Source: Moraxella boevrei DSM 14165
GTDB taxonomy: Bacteria; Pseudomonadota; Gammaproteobacteria; Pseudomonadales; Moraxellaceae
DNA: 51,177 bases
Reading direction: 5' to 3'
NCBI RefSeq assembly: GCF_000379845.1
Contig: NZ_KB903781.1
Span: 325-51,501, forward strand
Both the position numbers and the translations under genes were made by a program. Under the pieces are notes generated by a model. That model saw only the letters and a program-made list of their open reading frames with translations. It was not told the origin of the DNA and ran no database searches. Shown in pieces: positions 43,953-51,177 of the stretch. Within the stretch, counting starts at the first letter, position 1. The number at the start of each line of letters is the position of its first letter.

Positions 43953-45866
43953 ATGACAAATCCAACCAAACACACTTTTGAAGCCGAAGTTGCCCAACTT
44001 TTGCATCTTGTCACGCACTCACTTTACTCAAATGCCGATATTTTTGTGCGTGAGCTTGTGTCTAATGCTTCTGATGCTTGCGATAAATTACGCTTTGAAG
44101 CTAACTCAGACGATAGCCTGTTTGAAAATGACGGTGAACTAAAAGTACGTATTGACATTGACAAGACCAATAAAACTATCAGTTTTATTGATAATGGAAT
44201 CGGCATGAATGAAGCTGATGTTATCGAAAACTTAGGCACGATTGCCAAATCTGGTACAAAAGCCTTTTTAGAAAAACTTACCGATGCCCAAAAACAAGAT
44301 GGTCAGCTGATTGGTCAATTTGGCGTGGGTTTTTACTCTGGCTTTATCGTGGCGGATACGATTACCGTAGAAACTCGCAAAGCAGGCGAGTCAGCCGACA
44401 AGGGCGTTCGCTGGGTATCAGACGGCACAGGCACGTTTACCACTGAAAAAATTACCAAAAACGAGCGTGGCACGACCATCACTTTGCACATCAAAGAAGA
44501 GCATGAAGGCTACCTTGACCGTGCTAAAATCAAGTCGCTTGTAAACAAATATTCTGACCACATCAGCCTACCAATTCAAATGCGTAAAGAAGTTTGGCAA
44601 GAAGCGGAGTCCGATGATGAAAATGCTTCACCCAAAGGCGAGTACATTACAACGGACGAGTGGGAAACCATCAACCAAGCCAACGCCTTGTGGACACGTT
44701 CAGCAAGTGAAATCAGTGATGAAGAATATACCGATTTCTACAAAAACTTGACCTATGACTATGACGAGCCTTTGACGTGGTCGCATAACCGTGTGGAAGG
44801 GCGTCTGCAGTATACGCAACTGCTTTACATTCCCAAAAAAGCCCCGTTTGATTTGTACACCCGTGAACATCAGCGTGGTTTGAAATTGTACGTTAAACGT
44901 GTGTTTATCATGGACGATGCTGAGCAGTTGTTGCCGATGTATTTACGCTTTGTGAAAGGCGTGATTGACACAAGTGACTTACCGCTGAATGTCAGCCGTG
45001 AGATTTTACAAGAGTCTCGTGATGTTAAGGCAATCCGCGATGGCAATGCACGCCGTATTTTAACCGTGCTTGCAAGTTTGGCAAATTCTGAAGAAAGCGA
45101 AAAACAAGACAAGTTCAAAGAGTTTTACAAAGAGTTTGGTGATGTGATTAAAGAAGGTTTGGGTGAAGACCAAGCCAATCAAGACAAAATTGCTAAACTG
45201 TTACGCTACGCCACAAGCACTGATGACGCCATTAACACAGGCTTTGCTGATTACAAGGCACGTATGAAAGATGGTCAAAAGGCGATTTATTATCTCACTG
45301 CGGACAGCCTAGTGAGTGCCAAAAATAGCCCACAGTTAGAAGTCTTCAAGAAAAAAGGCATTGAAGTCATTTTGATGACCAGCCGTGTGGACGAATGGGC
45401 GATGAATTTCTTGCACGAATTTGATGGCACACCATTACAAAACATCGCCAAAGGGGCGGTGGATTTGGACGATTTGACCGATGAAGCGGAAAAAGAAGAA
45501 GCCAAGCAAGCTGAAGAAAACTTAAAGCCCATCGTCGATAAATTAAAAGGCGTGCTATCAAATCGTGCCAAAGACGTTAAAGTCTCCAACCGTCTCGTGG
45601 ATAGCCCTGCGTGTCTGGTTGTGGGCGATGGCGAGCTAACTCCGCAAATGGTGCAAATGTTAAAAGCCATGGGGCAACCAGTGCCTGATGTCAAACCGAC
45701 GTTGGAAGTAAATCCAAATCACCCACTTATCCAAAAGCTGGAAACATCAGAGCAGTTTGACGAGCTTGCCCAAGTGGTCTTTGACCAAGCGGTACTAGCG
45801 GATGGCGGTCAGCTAGATGACCCAGCAGGGTATTTAAAACGGGTGAATGCGTTGCTTTTAAAATAA
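43953..45866 (+). CDS. htpG: Molecular chaperone HtpG (Hsp90 family)
   Basis: 637 residues from the ATG at 43953, which has GGAGAG; an upstream TTG at 43932 is rejected. The GHKL ATPase motifs are complete: LVSNASDACDKL, IDNGIGMNEADV, GTIAKSGTKAF, GQFGVGFYS and the late N-domain RGTTITLHI. The middle domain has LPLNVSREILQ with the catalytic-loop arginine. The chaperone remodels client proteins with DnaK. Monocistronic, ending in a perfect bidirectional terminator. Confidence 0.97.
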   Translation: MTNPTKHTFEAEVAQLLHLVTHSLYSNADIFVRELVSNASDACDKLRFEANSDDSLFENDGELKVRIDIDKTNKTISFIDNGIGMNEADVIENLGTIAKSGTKAFLEKLTDAQKQDGQLIGQFGVGFYSGFIVADTITVETRKAGESADKGVRWVSDGTGTFTTEKITKNERGTTITLHIKEEHEGYLDRAKIKSLVNKYSDHISLPIQMRKEVWQEAESDDENASPKGEYITTDEWETINQANALWTRSASEISDEEYTDFYKNLTYDYDEPLTWSHNRVEGRLQYTQLLYIPKKAPFDLYTREHQRGLKLYVKRVFIMDDAEQLLPMYLRFVKGVIDTSDLPLNVSREILQESRDVKAIRDGNARRILTVLASLANSEESEKQDKFKEFYKEFGDVIKEGLGEDQANQDKIAKLLRYATSTDDAINTGFADYKARMKDGQKAIYYLTADSLVSAKNSPQLEVFKKKGIEVILMTSRVDEWAMNFLHEFDGTPLQNIAKGAVDLDDLTDEAEKEEAKQAEENLKPIVDKLKGVLSNRAKDVKVSNRLVDSPACLVVGDGELTPQMVQMLKAMGQPVPDVKPTLEVNPNHPLIQKLETSEQFDELAQVVFDQAVLADGGQLDDPAGYLKRVNALLLK

Positions 45867-45904
45867 CTGCTTTAAAATCATAGGACGTTACTCTAAAGGC
45901 TTTT

Positions 45905-45938
45905 AAAAACCGTGTTAGGCGTATCTAACACGGTTTTT
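45905..45938. terminator. Bidirectional terminator between htpG and trmB
   Basis: Perfect 14-bp stem AAAAACCGTGTTAG/CTAACACGGTTTTT with a 6-nt loop and A/T runs on both flanks. Confidence 0.95.
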
Positions 45939-45965
45939 ATTTAACAGTTTTGCTTAATAGCAATA

Positions 45966-46763
45966 TCAGACCTTCTGATACATCACATCATAAATCGCCC
46001 GTCCCTCATTGATGCCACGTTGTTCAAATTTGGTCAATGGACGAAAATCAGGACGGGGTAAAAAGTTGCCTTTGCCAGCGACATTGTTAAATTCTGCTAA
46101 ACTATCTAATACCTCCAACATCCAAAACGCATAATGCGCCCAATCCGTCGCCGAATGGAAAATCCCACCAACTGTTAACACTTGAGCGACGACTGCCATA
46201 CGCTCTGCATTGACAAAACGGCGTTTATAATGACGCTTTTTTTGCCAAGGGTCAGGAAAATACAACTGCACAGTATCCACATGATTTTGTGGTAATTGTT
46301 TCATCAAGGCAATCGCATCGCCACCAATCAATTTTAGGTTAGTTAAACCTTGTTCCCCTGCCAAAAATGCACAATTACCAAGCCCTGCTTCATGCACTTC
46401 AATACCGACAAAATTACGATTTGGCTCAGCCTTTGCCATTTCTACCAAACTCGTCCCCATACCAAAACCGATTTCCAGTGTCAACGGTCGTTCAGGATTA
46501 TCAAATAAAGTGCGTAAATTGTCAATGCCATCGATATTCATCGCTTGGATAGCATCTAGGTTTTTTTGCACAAAATACGTTTGATAGGCATCGCCCAAGC
46601 CGATTTGGGCCTTTTTACCCATGTGGGTTTTGCGTTTCATAAAGGTGTTGATTTGTCGCAAATTATGCGGTGTATGTTCTCTGACATTCGCAACTTCGCT
46701 TTTAATTGTCAAATTTTGTTTATCAAGTACTTCAGTGGGTGAATGTAAATCGTTCATAGTCAT
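45966..46763 (-). CDS. trmB: tRNA (guanine-N7-)-methyltransferase
   Basis: 265 residues from the ATG at 46763 ([13 protein letters not shown]); starts at 46775 or 46757 are also possible. SAM-binding motif is [14 protein letters not shown], followed by [10 protein letters not shown], and the TrmB signature [17 protein letters not shown] with TKFEQRG near the C-terminus. It methylates G46 in the variable loop of many tRNAs. The first ~55 residues are a less conserved basic extension. Stands alone, divergent from the DUF2628 gene. Confidence 0.95.
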   Translation of the reverse strand: MTMNDLHSPTEVLDKQNLTIKSEVANVREHTPHNLRQINTFMKRKTHMGKKAQIGLGDAYQTYFVQKNLDAIQAMNIDGIDNLRTLFDNPERPLTLEIGFGMGTSLVEMAKAEPNRNFVGIEVHEAGLGNCAFLAGEQGLTNLKLIGGDAIALMKQLPQNHVDTVQLYFPDPWQKKRHYKRRFVNAERMAVVAQVLTVGGIFHSATDWAHYAFWMLEVLDSLAEFNNVAGKGNFLPRPDFRPLTKFEQRGINEGRAIYDVMYQKV

Positions 46764-46843
46764 AAAAAATATCAAAACAGGGTTAAAAATGACGCTATTA
46801 TATGTTATTCTTTTGTCAATTTAAATCCCAAAATTCATCTGCC

Positions 46844-47791
46844 ATGTTATTTATTGAAGAAACCACGCCACCGCCATTTTGGCAAAGTCAGCTAAGCGAC
46901 AGCCAACGTCTAATGTACGATAAAGCCTTTATTGGTAAGCGTTCGCAAAGCTATTATCTCAAGCGATTTGTCGAATTTGACCGTGCAGGCAAACTCTCGG
47001 CAAAATGGCATTGGGCGGGATTTTTTATGACTTTTTCGTGGCTATTGTACCGCAAACGCTATTTAGACAGCGTGGTATATTCGGTAGCGGGTTGGTCTTT
47101 TATCCATTTAAACATGACGATTTTTTTGGTGATTGCCGAATATTTAATTATCGGCTCATTACCGACTGCGTGGCAAATGTGGACACGCCTTGGCATTGGG
47201 GCGAGTGTTTGGCTATTTTGGGCGAGTATGGTGGCACGTTGGTGCGATGCGTTTTATTACCGTACCGCACGTCGTGAAATTGCCGATGCGATAGAAATGT
47301 ACCCACAAGATACCGAACAACAGTTGGCTTATTTACAACAACACGGTGGCGTAAGCCCTGTCGGTATGGGGCTTGCATTTGGTTTTTTTGCCTTTGCCCT
47401 ACTGGTTGTTCAAGTGCAATTTTTACCGATTTATGCCAAACAAAAGTCTAGTGAAGTGCTATTTGCCACGTTTGACACCGTACAAAATATCCAAAATCGG
47501 GTAGAAAGCATCTACCAAACCACACATCAATGTCCGATTAACACACCTTTTAATAGCCAAAATCCCACCATTCATTTGCAAATTTTAACCAAATCCGACA
47601 AAATTTTGGCAAAAAGCCCTTGTATTATCCAAGCCACTGTACAAAATATCGGCTTTCCCAATCGTTGGCTAAACGGTCAAACCTTGATTATGTACCGTGT
47701 TAGCGATGACAAAAACAGTCCCCAATGGGCGTGCGTCACGTCGCTCAATAAAAAACAAACACCAAAACAATGTATGTTGGCGGAACGTTAA
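46844..47791 (+). CDS. DUF2628 membrane protein with pilin-like C-terminal domain
   Basis: 315 residues from the ATG at 46844; an ATG at 46802 in frame is an alternative, and neither has a clear ribosome site. Residues about 20-90 match the DUF2628 pattern (FIGKRSQSYYLKRFVEFD, then KWHWAGFFMTFSWLLYRKRYLD), followed by two further membrane helices. A fourth helix (GMGLAFGFFAFALLVVQV) leads to about 120 soluble residues ending in WACVTSLNKKQTPKQC, similar to the disulfide-bounded tail of type IV pilins. Function unknown; the tail suggests a periplasmic domain held by a disulfide. Confidence 0.75.
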   Translation: MLFIEETTPPPFWQSQLSDSQRLMYDKAFIGKRSQSYYLKRFVEFDRAGKLSAKWHWAGFFMTFSWLLYRKRYLDSVVYSVAGWSFIHLNMTIFLVIAEYLIIGSLPTAWQMWTRLGIGASVWLFWASMVARWCDAFYYRTARREIADAIEMYPQDTEQQLAYLQQHGGVSPVGMGLAFGFFAFALLVVQVQFLPIYAKQKSSEVLFATFDTVQNIQNRVESIYQTTHQCPINTPFNSQNPTIHLQILTKSDKILAKSPCIIQATVQNIGFPNRWLNGQTLIMYRVSDDKNSPQWACVTSLNKKQTPKQCMLAER

Positions 47792-48247
47792 TTAATTAAT
47801 AAATTTAATTTAAATATTTAATAATATTTAATATAAAAATAAGTTGTTTATTTTTTCGTCAAGCATTTTTTTAACATTTTTTTTTGTAAAGTTTGCTTGA
47901 CTTTTATAACTGTTAAAAAAATCAATTAATTAAGTTCACTTTGTTAAAAGCAAAAAAAATAAATCACAAAAAAAAATAAAATACAAGCTAGTTTTTTAAA
48001 AATTTTTCGGCTATATTGTGCATCAGCAAAACAACTTTACCCCTAAATATAGTATTTCAATTCTTAAAAACCTACCACTTCTTGAATGATATATAATATA
48101 GAAAAATTTTTGTCAAGTTTTTCTATCGGGAATTTTTGTCTGTGATTTATCAGTAAAATAACAAAGATTGTTTAGCTTTTTTTATAAAATTAAGTGATAA
48201 CATCAACTTAATTTTGTCTGATTTTTATCTGATTAAAGGATACCGTT
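47792..48247. other. 456-bp extremely AT-rich region upstream of nrdA
   Basis: No ORF supported. It contains poly-A/T runs, a consensus TATAAT at 48092-48097 and AAAGGA just before nrdA. A 16-base stretch at 48040-48055 (CCCCTAAATATAGTAT) matches the NrdR-box pattern acaCwATATATwGtgt at about 12 positions; a partner box at the usual ~31-bp distance is not clear, so NrdR control is only possible. Confidence 0.5.
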
Positions 48248-50533
48248 ATGACTCGTTTTGAAGAAATTTTTGTCAAAAAACGTGATGGGCGTTTGGAAAA
48301 AATTGACCTTGAAAAAATCCACCGTGTGATTGAATGGGCGGCGGAAGGTTTGGAAAATGTGTCGGTATCGCAGGTGGAAATCAGCTCGCACATTCAGTTT
48401 TATAACGAAATCACCACCAAAAGCATTCACGAAACCATTATTAAATCGGCGGCGGATTTGATTTCGGTCACCACGCCTGATTATCAATATTTGTCGGCTC
48501 GTTTGGCGATTTTTCATTTGCGTAAGATTGCGTATGGTGAGTTTGAGCCACCGCATTTATATGCCCACGTTCAGCGTTTGACCGAGCTTGGCAAATATGA
48601 TAAACATTTGTTGGAAGATTATAGCGAAGATGAATTTAACATTTTAAACGATTATATTGACCATAGTCGGGATTTGAATTTTGCTTACGCTGCGGTAAAG
48701 CAGATGGAAGGCAAATATTTGGTGCAAGACCGTGTCAGCAAACAAGTGTTTGAAAGTCCACAGTTTTTGTATTTGCTCGTGGGGATGTGCTTGTTTGCAG
48801 GTTATGATAAATTGTACGACAAAGCCACACGTTTGGATTATATCAAGCGGTTTTATGATGCGACTTCTACCTTTAAAATTTCGTTGCCAACGCCGATTAT
48901 GTCTGGTGTGCGTACCCCAAGCCGTCAGTTTAGCTCTTGCGTGCTGATTGAATGTGATGATAGTCTTGACAGTATCAATGCGACCAGCAGTGCGATTGTG
49001 CGTTATGTGTCGCAACGTGCAGGGATTGGTGTGAATGCAGGGCGTATCCGTGCGATTGGGAGTAGTATTCGTGACGGCGAAGCCCAGCATACAGGCTGTA
49101 TTCCGTTTTATAAACATTTTCAAACGGCGGTTAAATGCTGTTCACAAGGCGGTGTGCGTGGCGGTGCAGCGACTTTATTTTACCCAATTTGGCATTTAGA
49201 AGTCGAAAATTTGTTGGTGCTAAAAAACAACCGTGGCGTGGAAGACAACCGTGTCCGCCATATGGATTACGGTGTTCAAATTAACAAGACCATGTACCAA
49301 CGCTTAATTAAAGGCGAAAATATTACCCTATTTTCACCGTCTGATGTTGCAGGCTTATATGACGCATTTTTTGCTGACCAAGCCGAATTTGAACGTCTCT
49401 ACGAGCTTTATGAAAATGATGAAAGCATTCGCAAAAAACAAGTGTCTGCCCAAGAATTATTTAGCCTAATGATGCAAGAACGTGCCAGTACAGGACGCAT
49501 TTATGTGCAAAATGTGGATCATTGTAACACGCATAGCCCATTTAATCCTGCACTTGCCCCCATTCGTCAATCAAATTTGTGCATGGAAATCGCCTTGCCG
49601 ACCAAACCACTTGACAATATTAACGATGAAGATGGCGAAATTGCCCTTTGTACGTTGTCAGGTATTAATCTAGGTGAAATCAATGACTTAGCAGATATCA
49701 AAGAGCCTGCTGAATTGATTGTGCGTGCCTTAGATGCCCTGCTAGATTATCAAGATTATCCTGTGATTGCTGCCAAAAATAGCTCAATGAATCGCCGTAC
49801 GTTGGGCGTGGGTGTGATTAATTTTGCCTATTATTTGGCAAAAAATGGCACACGTTATTCGGATGTCGATGCGTTGGATTTGACACATCGGACTTTTGAA
49901 GCGTTCCAATATTACCTGTTACAAGCCTCTAATAAATTGGCAAAAGAACAAGGGGCTTGCCCTGCGTTTGGTGATACCACTTATTCACAAGGCATTTTAC
50001 CCATTGATACTTATAAGAAAGACCTTGATAGTGTTTGTAATCAATCTTTACAATTAGATTGGGAAAAATTACGCCAAGATATTAAAATACACGGTTTACG
50101 CAACTCTACTTTATCTGCACTGATGCCATCAGAAACGTCAAGCCAAATCGCCAACGCCACCAATGGTATTGAACCGCCTCGTGGTTTGGTCTCGGTAAAA
50201 GCGTCCAAAGACGGTATTTTAAAACAAGTTGTACCAGAAATTAACCGTTTAAAAGATAGCTACGAGTTACTTTGGCAAATGCCTAACAATACGGGCTACT
50301 TACGATTGGTCGCCATTATGCAAAAATTCATTGACCAAAGTATTTCAGCAAATACCAACTACGACCCTACCCGCTTTGAAGATGGACGTGTGCCAATGAA
50401 AGCGATGATACAAGACCTGCTCACTGCCTATAAACTTGGGGTAAAAACCTTGTATTATCATAATACCCGTGATGGTGCAAACGATGCTCAAGACGACCTT
50501 GATGCCTGTGCAGGTGGGGCGTGTACGCTTTAA
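48248..50533 (+). CDS. nrdA: Ribonucleoside-diphosphate reductase class Ia, alpha subunit
   Basis: 761 residues, the same length as E. coli NrdA. An N-terminal ATP-cone (KKRDGRLEKIDLEKI) gives overall activity control. Active-site cysteines: about 231 in FSSCVLIE, about 444 in NLCMEI (with the catalytic Glu two residues later) and about 468 in LCTLSGINLGE; the C-terminal shuttle pair is Cys754 and Cys759 (ACAGGACTL). It reduces ribonucleotides to deoxyribonucleotides with radical-bearing NrdB. The ATG has AAAGGA. nrdB, usually next, is not here: a gene fragment and an insertion sequence follow. Confidence 0.97.
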   Translation: MTRFEEIFVKKRDGRLEKIDLEKIHRVIEWAAEGLENVSVSQVEISSHIQFYNEITTKSIHETIIKSAADLISVTTPDYQYLSARLAIFHLRKIAYGEFEPPHLYAHVQRLTELGKYDKHLLEDYSEDEFNILNDYIDHSRDLNFAYAAVKQMEGKYLVQDRVSKQVFESPQFLYLLVGMCLFAGYDKLYDKATRLDYIKRFYDATSTFKISLPTPIMSGVRTPSRQFSSCVLIECDDSLDSINATSSAIVRYVSQRAGIGVNAGRIRAIGSSIRDGEAQHTGCIPFYKHFQTAVKCCSQGGVRGGAATLFYPIWHLEVENLLVLKNNRGVEDNRVRHMDYGVQINKTMYQRLIKGENITLFSPSDVAGLYDAFFADQAEFERLYELYENDESIRKKQVSAQELFSLMMQERASTGRIYVQNVDHCNTHSPFNPALAPIRQSNLCMEIALPTKPLDNINDEDGEIALCTLSGINLGEINDLADIKEPAELIVRALDALLDYQDYPVIAAKNSSMNRRTLGVGVINFAYYLAKNGTRYSDVDALDLTHRTFEAFQYYLLQASNKLAKEQGACPAFGDTTYSQGILPIDTYKKDLDSVCNQSLQLDWEKLRQDIKIHGLRNSTLSALMPSETSSQIANATNGIEPPRGLVSVKASKDGILKQVVPEINRLKDSYELLWQMPNNTGYLRLVAIMQKFIDQSISANTNYDPTRFEDGRVPMKAMIQDLLTAYKLGVKTLYYHNTRDGANDAQDDLDACAGGACTL

Positions 50534-50580
50534 ATTTATAAATATTTTTTAATTTATTGCTAATACTAAAAGGATAGGTT

Positions 50581-50892
50581 ATGTTTTATCAAGTCTTAAT
50601 TGAAACGAATGAAAAAGTCGGTAAGTCACAAAACAACAGAAGACTCTATGAGTTTGACAAAGTTAATTTAGAAGAAATAGAAAATGAAATTGCAACTCCA
50701 TTTCTTAACAATGAAAAGTTTCAATTTGATGGATATTTTTTAGAACCAAAAAATATTATAAGGTTAGCTATTAAAGAAACTGAGAAACCAATACAAGAGT
50801 ATGTAGACTATGAAAATGCTAATATGTCTCCTAGATTAATCATGGTCATTTCACGTGTTAATATTGTACATGGCGATAAATACACTAAAGAT

Positions 50893-50910
<18 letters not shown>
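50581..50910 (+). pseudogene. N-terminal fragment of a TIR-like-protein family gene, cut by an IS element
   Basis: 109 codons beginning MFYQVLIETNEKVGK, with AAGGATAGG at the ribosome-site position. The segments FDKVNLEEIENEIATPFLNNE, FQFDGYFLEPKNIIRLAIKETEK and VHGDKYTKD recall, from memory, the N-terminal region of bacterial proteins that carry a TIR-like nucleotide-binding domain and are associated with defence. The reading frame is interrupted right after KYTKD: at about 50893 the sequence becomes the end of an IS3-family element, and the stop at 50908-50910 lies within that end. The remainder, if it exists, would be beyond the window. Confidence 0.6.

Positions 50911-51177
<267 letters not shown>

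Noticed and set aside
48040-48055. NrdR box upstream of nrdA
   Set aside because: Only about 12 of 16 positions match and no second box at the expected distance was found, so it is mentioned but not called as a site.

Overview
The window looks like chromosome of an AT-rich gammaproteobacterium, most likely Moraxellaceae and probably Moraxella. This is inferred from gene content and order read by eye (hisZ-purA, thiolase/long FabG pair, pyrB with a degenerate dihydroorotase, small 4.5S RNA, RTX-type adhesin C-terminus) and from low GC; no search was run. Most of it is housekeeping sequence, with accessory material in five places.

Layout. 1-2.8 kb: C-terminal part of a very large type I-secreted adhesin. 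2.9-8.7 kb: corA, hisZ-purA and a Na+/H+ antiporter-like permease. 8.7-14.2 kb: divergent thiolase and FabG-like reductase, an XRE regulator, ubiB and thiS. 14.3-22.2 kb: lipA, acnB, an unknown membrane-anchored protein and hemW-recJ. 22.4-27.0 kb: an iron-uptake locus (EfeO-, EfeB- and EfeU-like) behind a promoter whose -35 region is covered by a perfect Fur-type palindrome; a broken DUF596-like gene lies inside it. 27.1-28.0 kb: cysE.

28.0-33.8 kb: a compact four-gene restriction-modification island, all on the minus strand: two paralogous adenine-methyltransferase-like proteins, an unrecognised 219-residue protein, and a GIY-YIG nuclease fused to an SF2 helicase. Between ctpA and the first methyltransferase-like gene are 16 perfect copies of an 8-bp repeat. 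On the minus strand this repeat lies inside a possible 102-codon leader ORF. The leader starts just after the ctpA stop, runs through an intrinsic terminator, and ends in an ATGACTGA overlap with the methyltransferase-like start. In the other two frames translation would stop just after the repeat, well before the terminator. This looks like a phase-variable leader/attenuator controlling a restriction-modification operon, and it is the most interesting signal in the window.

33.8-41.7 kb: ctpA, gpmI, then a pyrimidine cluster in which pyrB and an apparently inactive dihydroorotase are separated by a 52-codon ORF, a HepT/MntA-type toxin-antitoxin pair and an SMI1/KNR4 protein; next come a short tandem repeat and a VWA protein. 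41.8-47.8 kb: 4.5S SRP RNA, a SIMPL protein, a serine esterase, a small inverted-repeat element, htpG, trmB and a DUF2628 protein with a pilin-like tail. 48.2-51.2 kb: nrdA with no nrdB behind it; instead there is a gene fragment cut by an IS3-family element that runs out of the window.

Intrinsic terminators close many units. Gene starts were moved from the longest frame to a downstream ATG wherever a clear ribosome binding site supported that.
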